Origin: Salsipaludibacter sp963735045
GTDB lineage: Bacteria; Actinomycetota; Nitriliruptoria; Nitriliruptorales; Nitriliruptoraceae
Reading direction: 5' to 3'
Length of the DNA stretch: 64,000 bases
Assembly: GCA_963735045.1 (NCBI GenBank)
Contig: CAVTIZ010000002.1
Coordinates: 372,001-436,000 of the forward strand
Position numbers and translations under genes: made by a program. Below, piece by piece: positions 41,497 through 50,411 of the stretch. Numbering within the stretch: the first letter of the stretch is position 1; each line of letters starts with the position of its first letter. The notes under the pieces were generated by a model. It did not search any database. It was given only the letters and a program-made list of their open reading frames with translations, and had not been told where the DNA came from.

Positions 41497-41808
41497 ATGG
41501 CTGCTGACACCAAGATCCGCATCCGCCTCAAGGCGTACGACCACGAGGTCCTGGACCGTTCGGCCCGGGAGATCGTGGACACCGTCGAGGCCACCGGTGC
41601 GCACGTCACCGGGCCGGTCCCGCTCCCCACGGAGCGCCAGGTGTGGGCGGTCATCCGGTCGCCCCACAAGTACAAGGACTCCCGCGAGCACTTCGAGCGC
41701 CGGACCCACAAGCGCCTGATCGACATCCACCAGCCGTCACAGAAGACCATCGACAAGCTGATGGGGCTGTCCCTGCCGGCCGGTGTCGACATCGAGATCA
41801 AGCTCTGA
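41497..41808 (+). CDS. rpsJ: 30S ribosomal protein S10 (uS10)
   Basis: The 103-residue protein starts MAADTKIRIRLKAYDHEVLD and has GPVPLPTERQVWAVIRSPHK and HKRLIDIHQPSQKT. It is a 30S head protein that also acts as NusE with NusG in antitermination. Normal length. It opens the S10 operon, directly after the double hairpin. Confidence 0.99.
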   Translation: MAADTKIRIRLKAYDHEVLDRSAREIVDTVEATGAHVTGPVPLPTERQVWAVIRSPHKYKDSREHFERRTHKRLIDIHQPSQKTIDKLMGLSLPAGVDIEIKL

Positions 41809-41899
41809 CGAGCCGTGCTGCCCACCCGGTCCGAACCGGGTGGCCGCGCGACCGACCAGCGCCACTGGCGCTCCGCACCTGAAGACGAAGGACGAGACA

Positions 41900-42568
41900 A
41901 TGGCTGCCAAGGCAATCCTGGGCACCAAGCTGGGGATGACCCAGGTCTTCGACGACGACAACCGGATCGTTCCGGTCACCGTCGTGGAGGCCGGACCCTG
42001 CACGATCACCCAGGTCAAGACCGTCGAGACCGACGGCTACACCGCCGTGCAGATGGCCTTCGGGTCCCGCAAGCACGTCAACAAGCCCTCCGCCGGCCAC
42101 CTGGCCAAGGCGGGCGTCGACAGTGCCCGCGTCCTGGCCGAACTGCGCCTGGACGATGGCGCCGACCTGCCCGAGCTGGGGTCCACCATCGCGTGTGACA
42201 CCTTCGCCCGTGGGGAGACCATCGACGTCACCGCCACCTCCAAGGGCAAGGGCTACGCCGGTGTCATGAAGCGCCACAACTTCAAGGGCATGGGTGACGG
42301 CCACGGCGTGAAGCGCAAGAACCGCCACCCGGGCTCGGTGGGCAACGCGTCCACGCCGGGTCGCACCTTCAAGGGCAAGCGCATGGCCGGCCGCATGGGC
42401 GGCGAACGCGTCACCGTCCAGAACCTCGAGGTCGTGGACGTCGACACCAGCAACGGCCTGATCCTGGTCAAGGGCGCCGTCCCCGGCGCCACTGGCTCCG
42501 TCGTGCTCGTGCGTTCGGCCGCCAAGGGCCAGCGCGGCGAGCTGATCACGGAAGGCGGTGACGCCTGA
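41900..42568 (+). CDS. rplC: 50S ribosomal protein L3 (uL3)
   Basis: The 222-residue protein has AILGTKLGMTQVFDDDNRIV at the start and the uL3 loop signature (GKGYAGVMKRHNFKGMGDGH, GRMGGERVTVQNLEVVD). uL3 nucleates 50S assembly and reaches the peptidyl transferase centre. It shares one base with the rplD start (TGATG), indicating coupling. Confidence 0.99.
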   Translation: MAAKAILGTKLGMTQVFDDDNRIVPVTVVEAGPCTITQVKTVETDGYTAVQMAFGSRKHVNKPSAGHLAKAGVDSARVLAELRLDDGADLPELGSTIACDTFARGETIDVTATSKGKGYAGVMKRHNFKGMGDGHGVKRKNRHPGSVGNASTPGRTFKGKRMAGRMGGERVTVQNLEVVDVDTSNGLILVKGAVPGATGSVVLVRSAAKGQRGELITEGGDA

Positions 42569-43344
42569 TGGCAACCACCACCAACACGTCCAACGACACC
42601 GACGGTGACACGACCGACCTCCACGTCGACGTCGTCGACCTGGACGGTGCCACGGTCGGCGGGCTGGACCTGCCGGGCGAGTGGTTCGACGGCACCGTCA
42701 ACATCGGCGTCATGCACGACGTCGTGACCGCCCAGCGGGCCGCGTCGCGCCAGGGCACCCACAAGACCAAGACCCGCGGCGAGGTCCGCGGCGGCGGGGC
42801 CAAGCCCTGGCGCCAGAAGGGCACCGGTCGCGCCCGCCACGGCTCGATCCGCTCGCCCATCTGGGTCGGCGGTGGCGTGGCCCACGGCCGCACCCCCAAG
42901 GACTGGTCCAAGCGGGTCAACAAGAAGGTCCGTCGTGCCGCGCTGCGGTCCGCACTGACCGACCGCGCCCGCAACGACGCCGTCGTCGTGGTGCGGGAGC
43001 TGGCCTTCGCCAGCCCCCGGACCAAGGACGCCGTCGCCGCACTGGGTGCCTGGGAGCTGGCCGAGGCCCGCGTCCTGGTCGTCCTGGCGGGTCGCGACGA
43101 GGCCACGGCCAAGTCGTTCCGCAACCTGGGCCGCGTGCACCTGCTGACCGTCGACCAGCTCAACACCTACGACGTGCTGGCCGCAGACGTCGTCGTCTTC
43201 GACGAGGCCGCGGTCACGCTGTTGGCGGGTGGCGACGCCGCCACGGCCACGCAGCCCGAGGCCGTGGAGCCCGACACCGACGACACCGACGCCGACGCGT
43301 CGGCCCCCGACGACACCGACGCTGACGCGTCCGGCGAGGAGTGA
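42568..43344 (+). CDS. rplD: 50S ribosomal protein L4 (uL4) with acidic tail
   Basis: The 258-residue protein has the exit-tunnel loop RGEVRGGGAKPWRQKGTGRA and GRTPKDWSKRVNKKVRRAAL. uL4 also binds the S10 leader as repressor in some bacteria. About 40 C-terminal residues rich in Asp, Ala and Thr extend beyond the usual roughly 205-220 residue protein, and there is a polar N-terminal extension of about 15. Overlaps rplC by one base. Confidence 0.98.
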   Translation: MATTTNTSNDTDGDTTDLHVDVVDLDGATVGGLDLPGEWFDGTVNIGVMHDVVTAQRAASRQGTHKTKTRGEVRGGGAKPWRQKGTGRARHGSIRSPIWVGGGVAHGRTPKDWSKRVNKKVRRAALRSALTDRARNDAVVVVRELAFASPRTKDAVAALGAWELAEARVLVVLAGRDEATAKSFRNLGRVHLLTVDQLNTYDVLAADVVVFDEAAVTLLAGGDAATATQPEAVEPDTDDTDADASAPDDTDADASGEE

Positions 43345-43346
43345 TC

Positions 43347-43643
43347 ATGGAGTTCAAGGATCCCCGAGACGTCATCCTGCGTCCGGTCATCTCCGAGAAG
43401 TCCTACGGAGCACTGGACGAGGACAAGTACACCTTCGTCGTCGACAAGCGTGCCACCAAGACCCAGATCAAGGCCGCCGTCGAGGATGTCTTCGACGTGC
43501 GCGTCGTCAAGGTCAACACCCAGAACCGCCAGGGCAAGGTCAAGCGCCGTGGCTATGTCCAGGGTCGTCGACCCAACGTCAAGCGCGCCATCGTGACCGT
43601 GGCCGAGGGCGACGAGATCGAGCTGTTCGACGTCGCGCTGTAG
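43347..43643 (+). CDS. rplW: 50S ribosomal protein L23 (uL23)
   Basis: The 98-residue protein starts MEFKDPRDVILRPVISEKSY and has FVVDKRATKTQIKAAVEDVF. uL23 lines the tunnel exit and docks trigger factor and SRP. GAGGAG (43336-43341) favours ATG 43347 over the GTG six bases upstream. Confidence 0.98.
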   Translation: MEFKDPRDVILRPVISEKSYGALDEDKYTFVVDKRATKTQIKAAVEDVFDVRVVKVNTQNRQGKVKRRGYVQGRRPNVKRAIVTVAEGDEIELFDVAL

Positions 43644-43690
43644 GACCCTCACCGGGTCCCCGGTGCGACGATCGCAAGGGAGCTTCCACA

Positions 43691-44521
43691 ATGGCAATCC
43701 GCAAGTACAAGCCGACCAGCAACGGTCGTCGGTTCGGTTCGGTGGACTCGTTCGGCGAGATCACCCGATCGAAGCCGACGAAGAGCCTGCTGGCCAGCGG
43801 CCGCAACCAGGCGGGCCGCAACAACCATGGCCGGATCACCTCCCGGCACCGTGGTGGTGGCCACAAGCGCAAGTTCCGCGTCATCGACTTCCGTCGTGAC
43901 AAGGACGTCGTGCCCGCGACCGTCGCAGCCGTCGAGTACGACCCCAACCGGTCGGCCCGCATCGCGCTGCTGCACTACCACGACGGCGAGAAGCGCTACG
44001 TCCTTGCCCCCAAGAACCTCGCGGTGGGCACGATCGTGGAATCCGGGCCGCAGGCAGACATCAAGGTGGGCAACGCCCTGCCGCTGGCCAACGTCCCCGT
44101 CGGGACCACGGTCCACGCGGTGGAGTTGCGCCCGGGTGGTGGCGCCAAGATGGGCCGCAGCGCCGGGACCGCCATCCAGCTGCTCGCCAAGGAGGGGAAG
44201 ATGGCCGCGTTGCGGTTGCCCTCCGGGGAGATCCGGCTGGTCGACGCCCGCTGCCGCGCGACCATCGGGTCGGTCGGCAACGAGTCCCACGAACTCGTGG
44301 ACCTCGGCAAGGCCGGTCGCAAGCGCTGGAAGGGCGTGCGCCCGCAGACCCGCGGTGTCGCCATGAACCCCATCGACCACCCGCTCGGTGGTGGCGAGGG
44401 CAAGTCCTCGGGTGGACGCCACCCGGTGGACAAGCACGGCAACCCCGAGCGCCGCACCCGACGCGGCAAGAACCAGTCCGACAAGTTGATCATCCGCCGC
44501 CGCGGCAAAGGGAGACGCTGA
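43691..44521 (+). CDS. rplB: 50S ribosomal protein L2 (uL2)
   Basis: The 276-residue protein has MAIRKYKPTSNGRRFGSVDS, NNHGRITSRHRGGGHKRKFR and the essential C-terminal His region MNPIDHPLGGGEGKSSGGRH. uL2 is needed for subunit association and peptidyl transfer. The stop overlaps the rpsS start by one base. Confidence 0.99.
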   Translation: MAIRKYKPTSNGRRFGSVDSFGEITRSKPTKSLLASGRNQAGRNNHGRITSRHRGGGHKRKFRVIDFRRDKDVVPATVAAVEYDPNRSARIALLHYHDGEKRYVLAPKNLAVGTIVESGPQADIKVGNALPLANVPVGTTVHAVELRPGGGAKMGRSAGTAIQLLAKEGKMAALRLPSGEIRLVDARCRATIGSVGNESHELVDLGKAGRKRWKGVRPQTRGVAMNPIDHPLGGGEGKSSGGRHPVDKHGNPERRTRRGKNQSDKLIIRRRGKGRR

Positions 44522-44808
44522 TGCCACGCAGTCTCAAGAAGGCCCCCTGGGTCGACGACCACCTCATGAAGAAGGTCGTCGCCATGAACGAGTCCGGCGA
44601 CAGCCGCGTCATCAAGACGTGGTCTCGTCGCTCGGTCATCTACCCCGAGATGGTCGGTCACACGATCGCCGTCCACAACGGCCAGCAGCACGTCCCCGTG
44701 CGCATCTACGAGCGCATGGTGGGCCACAAGCTGGGCGAGTTCGCCCCGACCCGCGCCATCAAGTGGCAGGGCGCCGGCGAGAAGCAGACCACCAAGGCCC
44801 GCCGCTGA
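44521..44808 (+). CDS. rpsS: 30S ribosomal protein S19 (uS19)
   Basis: The 95-residue protein has MPRSLKKAPWVDDHLMKKV, RRSVIYPEMVGHTIAVHNG and GHKLGEFAPTRAIKWQG. It is a 30S head protein that contacts the A-site tRNA. Normal length; it starts at the last base of the rplB stop codon. Confidence 0.99.
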   Translation: MPRSLKKAPWVDDHLMKKVVAMNESGDSRVIKTWSRRSVIYPEMVGHTIAVHNGQQHVPVRIYERMVGHKLGEFAPTRAIKWQGAGEKQTTKARR

Positions 44809-44954
44809 CGCGGGACCGCACGGACTGCCGCTGACCCGGCGGTCCGGGCCCACCACGACTGACGACGGCCGGGTCGACCTGACCCACCGTCGCGGGACGA
44901 CCGGCGCCACGCGCCGCGGCCCGCAGCCCGACCGGGCGAGACAAGGACGCAACC

Positions 44955-45302
44955 ATGGCAACGCAGAAGGCCACCGCCAAGTACGTGCGGGTGGCACCGA
45001 ACAAGGTCCGGCAGCTGACGCGCCTGATCGTCGGTTCCCCCGTGGGCGACGCCGAGAACATGCTCGCCTTTTCGGAGAAGCGGGCTGCCCAGCCCCTGCT
45101 GAAGGTGCTGCGGTCGGCCGTCGCCAACGCCGAGAACAACGCCGAACCGGCGCTGGACCTGGACGCCCTGGTCGTCAAGGAGGCGTTCGCCGACGAGGGT
45201 CCGACCCTCAAGCGGTTCCAGCCCCGTGCCATGGGCCGGGCGAGCGCCATCCGCAAGCGCACCAGCCACATCACCGTCGTGCTGAGCGACAACGCGAACT
45301 GA
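44955..45302 (+). CDS. rplV: 50S ribosomal protein L22 (uL22)
   Basis: The 115-residue protein has KYVRVAPNKVRQLTRLIVGS and the tunnel-lining loop FQPRAMGRASAIRKRTSHIT. The loop contributes to macrolide binding. A 146-base gap precedes it, longer than usual in this operon; no gene is seen in the gap. Confidence 0.99.
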   Translation: MATQKATAKYVRVAPNKVRQLTRLIVGSPVGDAENMLAFSEKRAAQPLLKVLRSAVANAENNAEPALDLDALVVKEAFADEGPTLKRFQPRAMGRASAIRKRTSHITVVLSDNAN

Positions 45303-45333
45303 ACTCGTCGCCAACGCGACAAGGAGTACCCCA

Positions 45334-46623
45334 ATGGGCCAGAAGGTCAACCCCTACGGCTTCCGCCTCGGTGTCACCACCGACTGGAAGTCCAAGTGGA
45401 TCGCCAACGACACCGACTATGCGACCTACCTCCACGAGGACGATCGCATCCGCAAGTACATCCGCACGCGTGTCCGTCATGCCGGGATCTCCCGGATCGA
45501 CATCACGCGAACGCGGGACAACGCGGAGGTCAGCGTGCAGGCGGCCCGCCCCGGCATCGTCATCGGTCGCCGTGGGTCCGAGGCCGACGCCATCCGGGCC
45601 GATCTCGAGAAGCTGACCGGCAAGAAGGTCAAGCTCAACATCATCGAGATCAAGAACCCGGACCTGGACGCGCAGGTCGTGGCGTTCAACACCGCCGAGC
45701 AGCTCAAGGGCCGGGTGTCGTTCCGTCGCGCCATGCGTCGGGCCGTCCAGAACGCCCAGAAGGCCGGTGCCGAGGGCGTCCGCGTCCAGGTCGCCGGACG
45801 GCTGGGTGGCTCCGAGATGAGCCGCACCGAGTGGTACCGCGAGGGCCGGGTCCCGCTGCACACCCTGCGCGCCAAGGTCGACTACGGCTTCGACGAGGCC
45901 AAGACCACCTACGGCGTCATCGGCGTCAAGGTGTGGATCTACACCGGCGACCAGCTGGGCACCGGCGACGAGCAGGAGGCCCAGCGCGCCATGGACCGCG
46001 CCCGCGCGATGGCCGAGGGCCGCACCGTCGACGACCGACCCGGTCGTCGCCAGGCCCGCAAGGCCGCATCGGTCGCCAAGAAGGTGACCGGCGTGGGCAA
46101 GCGTCCGGCCCGCCCGGCGTCGCCCGCCGCGGACAAGCCGGCCGAGCAGGCCGCGCCCGAGCAGGCCGAGCCGGAGCAGCAGGCGGTACCCGAGGCCACC
46201 ACGCCCGAGTCGTCCGCGACCGGTCCCGAGGCCCCCGCGACCGTCGCCGACAGCGGCGACGCGGCCGCGACCGACACCGCGCCGGCCACCACCGAGGCGG
46301 CCCCGCCGCAGTCCGGCGCGATGGCCCCCGCCGATGTCGCCGAGGGCGTCGGTGAGCCCGACGACACCGGCGCACCCGACGAGGTCGCCGGCGCCACCCC
46401 CGACACGACCAGCACCGACACGCCGACCGACGAACCGGCCGACACGCCGGACGCCGCCGAGGCCAGCGACACCACCGCCGAGGAGTCCGACGCCGTGTCG
46501 GGCGACTCCGGCGAGGGCACCGTGGCCGACGCCGTCGACGCCGAGGCCCTGTCGGAGGTCGACACGACCGCCGGCGACGAGGCCCAGGCCCCGTCGGACG
46601 ACGACGACGAGGAGGATGCCTGA
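45334..46623 (+). CDS. rpsC: 30S ribosomal protein S3 (uS3) with a very long acidic C-terminus
   Basis: The 429-residue protein has MGQKVNPYGFRLGVTTDWKS, the KH domain with GRRGSEADAIRADLEK, and the C-terminal S3 domain (GRLGGSEMSRTEWYREGRVP, then VKVWIYTGD). The mRNA-entry helicase function maps here. The canonical part ends near residue 230. A basic linker then leads to about 175 residues of Ala, Glu, Asp, Pro and Thr. Most uS3 are 210-280 residues, so this is exceptional. It overlaps rplP by one base. Confidence 0.98.
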   Translation: MGQKVNPYGFRLGVTTDWKSKWIANDTDYATYLHEDDRIRKYIRTRVRHAGISRIDITRTRDNAEVSVQAARPGIVIGRRGSEADAIRADLEKLTGKKVKLNIIEIKNPDLDAQVVAFNTAEQLKGRVSFRRAMRRAVQNAQKAGAEGVRVQVAGRLGGSEMSRTEWYREGRVPLHTLRAKVDYGFDEAKTTYGVIGVKVWIYTGDQLGTGDEQEAQRAMDRARAMAEGRTVDDRPGRRQARKAASVAKKVTGVGKRPARPASPAADKPAEQAAPEQAEPEQQAVPEATTPESSATGPEAPATVADSGDAAATDTAPATTEAAPPQSGAMAPADVAEGVGEPDDTGAPDEVAGATPDTTSTDTPTDEPADTPDAAEASDTTAEESDAVSGDSGEGTVADAVDAEALSEVDTTAGDEAQAPSDDDDEEDA

Positions 46624-47045
46624 TGCTCGCCCCCAAGCGCGTCAAGTACCGCAAGCAGCACCGGCCTCGGCCCCTCAAGGGCCTGGCGACCGGTGGCACC
46701 GAGCTCTACGTCGGTGACTACGGGATCAAGGCCACCCAGCCCGGGTGGATCACGGCCCGCCAGATCGAGGCCGCCCGAATCTCCATCAACCGTGCCGTCA
46801 AGCGTGGCGGGAAGGTCCGCATCGCGATCTTCCCCGACCGCTCGATCACCAGGAAGCCGCTGGAGACCCGCATGGGGTCCGGCAAGGGCTCGCCCGACCA
46901 CTGGGTCGCGGCCGTCAAGCCCGGCCGGGTCCTGTTCGAGATCTCCGGGGTGTCCGAGGAGCTTGCCCGCGAGGCCATGCGCCGCGCGTCCCACAAGCTG
47001 CCCGTCAAGACCAAGTTCGTCGCTCGTGAGGGGGCCGAGGAATGA
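46623..47045 (+). CDS. rplP: 50S ribosomal protein L16 (uL16)
   Basis: The 140-residue protein starts MLAPKRVKYRKQHRPRPLKG and has ITARQIEAARISINRAVKRG and METRMGSGKGSPDHWVA-type residues. uL16 orders tRNA at the A/P sites. Normal length, overlapping both neighbours. Confidence 0.99.
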   Translation: MLAPKRVKYRKQHRPRPLKGLATGGTELYVGDYGIKATQPGWITARQIEAARISINRAVKRGGKVRIAIFPDRSITRKPLETRMGSGKGSPDHWVAAVKPGRVLFEISGVSEELAREAMRRASHKLPVKTKFVAREGAEE

Positions 47046-47278
47046 TGACCGCATCCGACCTGCGCGAGCTCGCCGACGACGAGTTGGCCACGGAGTTGGC
47101 CGACAACAAGGAAGAGCTGTTCAACCTGCGCTTCCAGATCGTCACCGGCCAGCTCGACGACCCGCGTCGCATCCGCGCCGTCAAGACCCAGATCGCGCGG
47201 TGCCTGACCGTCATGCGTGAGCGCGAGATGGCCGGCGAGCGTGCCGGCGCCACCACCACACCTGACAGCGAAGAGTGA
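47042..47278 (+). CDS. rpmC: 50S ribosomal protein L29 (uL29)
   Basis: The 78-residue protein has SDLRELADDELATELADNKE and LFNLRFQIVTGQLDDPRRIR. It forms the tunnel-exit surface with uL23. It overlaps the rplP end by 4 bases; the second ATG (47045) is equally possible. Confidence 0.98.
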   Translation: MMTASDLRELADDELATELADNKEELFNLRFQIVTGQLDDPRRIRAVKTQIARCLTVMREREMAGERAGATTTPDSEE

Positions 47279-47283
47279 CAGCC

Positions 47284-47559
47284 ATGAGCGAGACCACCAT
47301 CACCAGCGAGCGCAACGCCCGCAAGACCCGCCGGGGCCTGGTCGTGTCCGACAAGCAGGACAAGACCGTCGTGGTGCGCGTCGACCGCCGCACCACCGAT
47401 GCCACCTACGGCAAGATCGAGACCCGGTCGAAGAAGTACCACGTCCACGACGAGGACAACGACGCCAATCTCGGCGACACCGTCCGCATCGTGGAGACGC
47501 GGCCGCTGTCCAAGACCAAGCGGTGGCGCCTGGTCGAGGTCCTCGAACGGGCCAAGTGA
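47284..47559 (+). CDS. rpsQ: 30S ribosomal protein S17 (uS17)
   Basis: The 91-residue protein has RGLVVSDKQDKTVVVRVDRR and KKYHVHDEDNDANLGDTVRI. It binds the 5' domain of 16S rRNA early in assembly. ATG 47284 is chosen over the GTG at 47275 that overlaps the rpmC stop. It is the last S10-operon gene. Confidence 0.98.
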   Translation: MSETTITSERNARKTRRGLVVSDKQDKTVVVRVDRRTTDATYGKIETRSKKYHVHDEDNDANLGDTVRIVETRPLSKTKRWRLVEVLERAK

Positions 47560-47661
47560 GCCACCCAACCCAGCCATCGACACTGACGGTGGGCCGGTGC
47601 CCGACCCCGTGATCCGGGGCGGCGCCGATCCCACCGAAAACGAACACCAGCAGGGACTGCC

Positions 47662-48030
47662 ATGATCCAGCAGGAATCGCGACTGAAGGTCGCGGACAAC
47701 TCCGGAGCACGCGAGGTGCTGTGCATCCGCGTGCTCGGGGGTTCCGGGCGCCGGTACGCCTCGGTCGGTGACGTGTTCGTCGGGACGGTCAAGAACGCCA
47801 TCCCGTCGTCCAACGTCAAGAAGGGCGAGGTCGTGCGGTGCGTGGTGGTCCGTGTGACCAAGGAACGCCGTCGCCCCGACGGCAGCTACATCAAGTTCGA
47901 CGAGAATGCGTGCGTCATCGTGCGCGAGGACGGTTCCCCCCGTGGGACCCGCATCTTCGGCCCGGTCGCCCGCGAACTGCGCGACAAGCGATACATGAAG
48001 ATCGTGTCGCTCGCGCCGGAGGTGCTGTGA
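47662..48030 (+). CDS. rplN: 50S ribosomal protein L14 (uL14)
   Basis: The 122-residue protein starts MIQQESRLKVADNSGAREVL and has the signature VKKGEVVRCVVVRV and GTRIFGPVARELR. It is an interface protein contacting the 30S subunit, and the target of RsfS silencing. It opens the spc operon. Confidence 0.99.
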   Translation: MIQQESRLKVADNSGAREVLCIRVLGGSGRRYASVGDVFVGTVKNAIPSSNVKKGEVVRCVVVRVTKERRRPDGSYIKFDENACVIVREDGSPRGTRIFGPVARELRDKRYMKIVSLAPEVL

Positions 48031-48031
48031 C

Positions 48032-48358
48032 ATGAAGCGGATTCGCAAGGACGACCAGGTCCTGGTGATCGCCGGCAAGGACAAGGGCGCCACCGGGCGT
48101 GTGATCCGGGTGTTCCCGGACCGCGACCGTGCGCTCGTGGAGGGCCGCAACTTCGTCACCAAGCACGTGCGGTCCCAGGGTGGACCCAGTGCGGTCGAGG
48201 GCGGCATCATCCAGACCGAGGCCCCGATCCACCTGTCCAACCTCATGCCCGTGTGCCCGTCCTGTGACCAGGGCGTGCGCGTGAGCTACGTGTTCACCGA
48301 GGACGGCGAGCGCCGTTCCAAGGTGCGCGAGTGCAAGAAGTGCGGCGCGCACTTCTGA
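48032..48358 (+). CDS. rplX: 50S ribosomal protein L24 (uL24), zinc-ribbon form
   Basis: The 108-residue protein has a KOW motif (DDQVLVIAGKDKGATGRVIR) and a C-terminal four-Cys ribbon (CPSC and CKKC). The ribbon occurs in some bacteria such as Thermus and is absent in E. coli. uL24 is an assembly initiator of the 50S subunit. It starts one base after the rplN stop. Confidence 0.98.
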   Translation: MKRIRKDDQVLVIAGKDKGATGRVIRVFPDRDRALVEGRNFVTKHVRSQGGPSAVEGGIIQTEAPIHLSNLMPVCPSCDQGVRVSYVFTEDGERRSKVRECKKCGAHF

Positions 48359-48446
48359 GCCACCACCCACAGGGATCGGGACGGATCCGTACCGGGGACG
48401 ACCCCGGGGACGAGGTCCCGGTACCGACACACCAAGGTTTTCGACC

Positions 48447-49091
48447 ATGAGCGACACGACCACCACCACGCCGGACGGCGCGGCCGCCTCCACGGAGGAC
48501 GGCGTCGACATCCCCGTGAACGAGGATGCGCAGACACCACTGCGCGAGATGCCGCGACTCAAGCGCCGCTACCGCGAGGACCTGCGTCAGCAGCTCGCGG
48601 ACCAGCTGGAGCTGACCAACGTCATGGAGATCCCGACGCTGACCAAGATCGTGGTCAACGTCGGCCTCGGTGAGGCGGTCAACGACTCCAAGGCCCTCGA
48701 CGGCACGCTGCGCGACCTGGCCACCATCACCGGCCAGCGTGCACGCGTCAACCTCGCCCGCAAGTCCATCGCCGGCTTCAAGCTGCGCGAGGGCGTCCCG
48801 ATCGGCGCGAAGGTCACCCTCCGGGGCGACCGCATGTGGGAGTTCTTCGACCGCATCCTGGCCGTCGCGCTGCCCCGTGTCCGAGACTTCCGCGGTCTGA
48901 AGGCCACGTCCTTCGACGGCAACGGCAACTACACGTTCGGGCTGACCGAGCAGCTGGTGTTCCCGGAGATCGACTACGACGACATCGACGCGACCCGTGG
49001 CATGGACGTCACGATCGTCACGTCGGCGACCACCGATGACCACGGACGGGCGTTGCTCGAGGCCTTCGGCTTCCCGTTCATCAAGAACTGA
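48447..49091 (+). CDS. rplE: 50S ribosomal protein L5 (uL5)
   Basis: The 214-residue protein has KIVVNVGLGEAVNDSKALDG, TGQRARVNLARKSIAGFKLR and DFRGLKATSFDGNGNYTFGL. uL5 binds 5S rRNA and contacts P-site tRNA. About 30 polar N-terminal residues precede the usual start. A Gly/Cys-rich hairpin built on GTACCGGG and CCCGGTAC lies in the 88-base gap before it. Confidence 0.98.
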   Translation: MSDTTTTTPDGAAASTEDGVDIPVNEDAQTPLREMPRLKRRYREDLRQQLADQLELTNVMEIPTLTKIVVNVGLGEAVNDSKALDGTLRDLATITGQRARVNLARKSIAGFKLREGVPIGAKVTLRGDRMWEFFDRILAVALPRVRDFRGLKATSFDGNGNYTFGLTEQLVFPEIDYDDIDATRGMDVTIVTSATTDDHGRALLEAFGFPFIKN

Positions 49092-49104
49092 CAGGAGCAC
49101 GCCA

Positions 49105-49290
49105 ATGGCCAAGACTTCCAAGCGCGTCCAGGCCCGCAGGGGCATGAAGTACGACGTCCAGAACTACACCCGCTGCGAGCGGTGCGGCCGCCCGCGCGCC
49201 GTCTTCAAGAAGTTCCGGCTGTGCCGGATCTGCTTCCGCGAGATGGCGCACGCCGGCGAGCTTCCCGGCATCCGCAAGGCCAGCTGGTAG
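49105..49290 (+). CDS. rpsZ: 30S ribosomal protein S14 type Z (uS14)
   Basis: The 61-residue zinc-binding form has two CxxC pairs (CERC and CRIC) and ends in GELPGIRKASW. Its presence as the sole copy in the spc operon is typical of actinobacteria. ATG 49105 follows CAGGAG. A palindromic element follows at once. Confidence 0.98.
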   Translation: MAKTSKRVQARRGMKYDVQNYTRCERCGRPRAVFKKFRLCRICFREMAHAGELPGIRKASW

Positions 49291-49293
49291 GCG

Positions 49294-49347
49294 CCTGCCC
49301 CCGCTCCGCTCGGGCAGGTTGGTGTTCGCTCCGCAGGCTCCGCGAAC
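49294..49347. repeat. Palindromic intergenic element after rpsZ
   Basis: CCTGCCC (49294-49300)/GGGCAGG (49312-49318) is followed by GTTCGC (49324-49329)/GCGAAC (49342-49347) with the inner string CTCCGCAGGCTCCG. The same inner string occurs at 50457-50470, and the CTGCCC arms recur at 23502 and 61757. Confidence 0.7.
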
Positions 49348-49455
49348 TCCACGGCTCGATGACTCACTGACCACCACCACACCGACCGACGCCCGACGTG
49401 GCGTCACGACCGGGAAGTACCGGGCACGTCCCGGCAACCCCGAGGAGACCCACCC

Positions 49456-49854
49456 ATGACCATGACCGACCCCCTTGCCGACATGCTGGCACGGCTGCGC
49501 AACGCCTCACTGGCGTTCCAGGACGAGACGTCCATGCCGTCCAGCAAGCTCAAGGTCAGCTTCGCCAAGGTCCTCGAGGACGAGGGCTACATCGGCGGCT
49601 ACGAGGTCGCGGACACCACGCCGCAACCCACCCTGACCGTCCACATGAAGTACGGCCGCAAGCGTGAGCGCGTCATCACCGGCCTCAAGCGCGTGTCCAA
49701 GCCCGGCCTGCGCGTGTACGTCAAGAACGACGAGATCCCACGTGTCCTGGGGGGCCTCGGCGTCGCCGTGCTGTCCACCAACGCGGGTCTGCTGTCGGAC
49801 CGCCAGGCGCGCAAGGACGGCGTCGGTGGCGAACTGCTCGCCTACATCTGGTGA
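49456..49854 (+). CDS. rpsH: 30S ribosomal protein S8 (uS8)
   Basis: The 132-residue protein starts MTMTDPLADMLARLRNASLA and ends with GLLSDRQARKDGVGGELLAY plus Ile-Trp. uS8 is a central 16S binder and the classical repressor of the spc operon. It is preceded by GAGGAG. Confidence 0.99.
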   Translation: MTMTDPLADMLARLRNASLAFQDETSMPSSKLKVSFAKVLEDEGYIGGYEVADTTPQPTLTVHMKYGRKRERVITGLKRVSKPGLRVYVKNDEIPRVLGGLGVAVLSTNAGLLSDRQARKDGVGGELLAYIW

Positions 49855-49868
49855 GGAAGGCAACCTCC

Positions 49869-50411
49869 ATGTCCCGCATCGGCAAACTTCCCGTCCCCGT
49901 CCCCGACGGCGTGACCGTCGAACTCGACGGCAACCACGTCCAGGTGTCCGGCCCGAAGGGCTCGCTCGAACTGACCGCCCCCGAGGGCGTGTCGCTGGCG
50001 ACCAATGACGACGGCGACGTCGTCGTCAGCCCCGTCGACACGTCCCGGGACGCGCGCTCGCGCCACGGCCTGGTGCGTTCGTTGGTGGCCAACATGGTCG
50101 AGGGTGTGGCCTCGGGCTACACCAAGCGGCTCGAACTCGTCGGCGTCGGCTACCGCGCCCAGCAGAAGGGCTCCGACCTCGAGTTCCAGGTGGGCTACTC
50201 CCACCCGGTGCTGGTCGAGGCGCCCGAGGGCATCACGCTGGAGGCCCCGGCCCCCACGCAGGTGGTCGTGACCGGCGTCGACAAGCAGCTCGTCGGCCAG
50301 GTCGCCGCCAACATCCGCAGCATCCGTCCGCCCGAGCCGTACAAGGGCAAGGGCATCAAGTACCAGGGCGAGGTCATCCGCCGCAAGGCTGGCAAGGCGG
50401 CCGGACGCTGA
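49869..50411 (+). CDS. rplF: 50S ribosomal protein L6 (uL6)
   Basis: The 180-residue protein has MSRIGKLPVPVPDGVTVELD and the C-terminal uL6 signature PEPYKGKGIKYQGEVIRRKA. It lies near the sarcin-ricin loop. GAGGAAGG overlaps the rpsH stop and supports ATG 49869. Confidence 0.99.
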   Translation: MSRIGKLPVPVPDGVTVELDGNHVQVSGPKGSLELTAPEGVSLATNDDGDVVVSPVDTSRDARSRHGLVRSLVANMVEGVASGYTKRLELVGVGYRAQQKGSDLEFQVGYSHPVLVEAPEGITLEAPAPTQVVVTGVDKQLVGQVAANIRSIRPPEPYKGKGIKYQGEVIRRKAGKAAGR

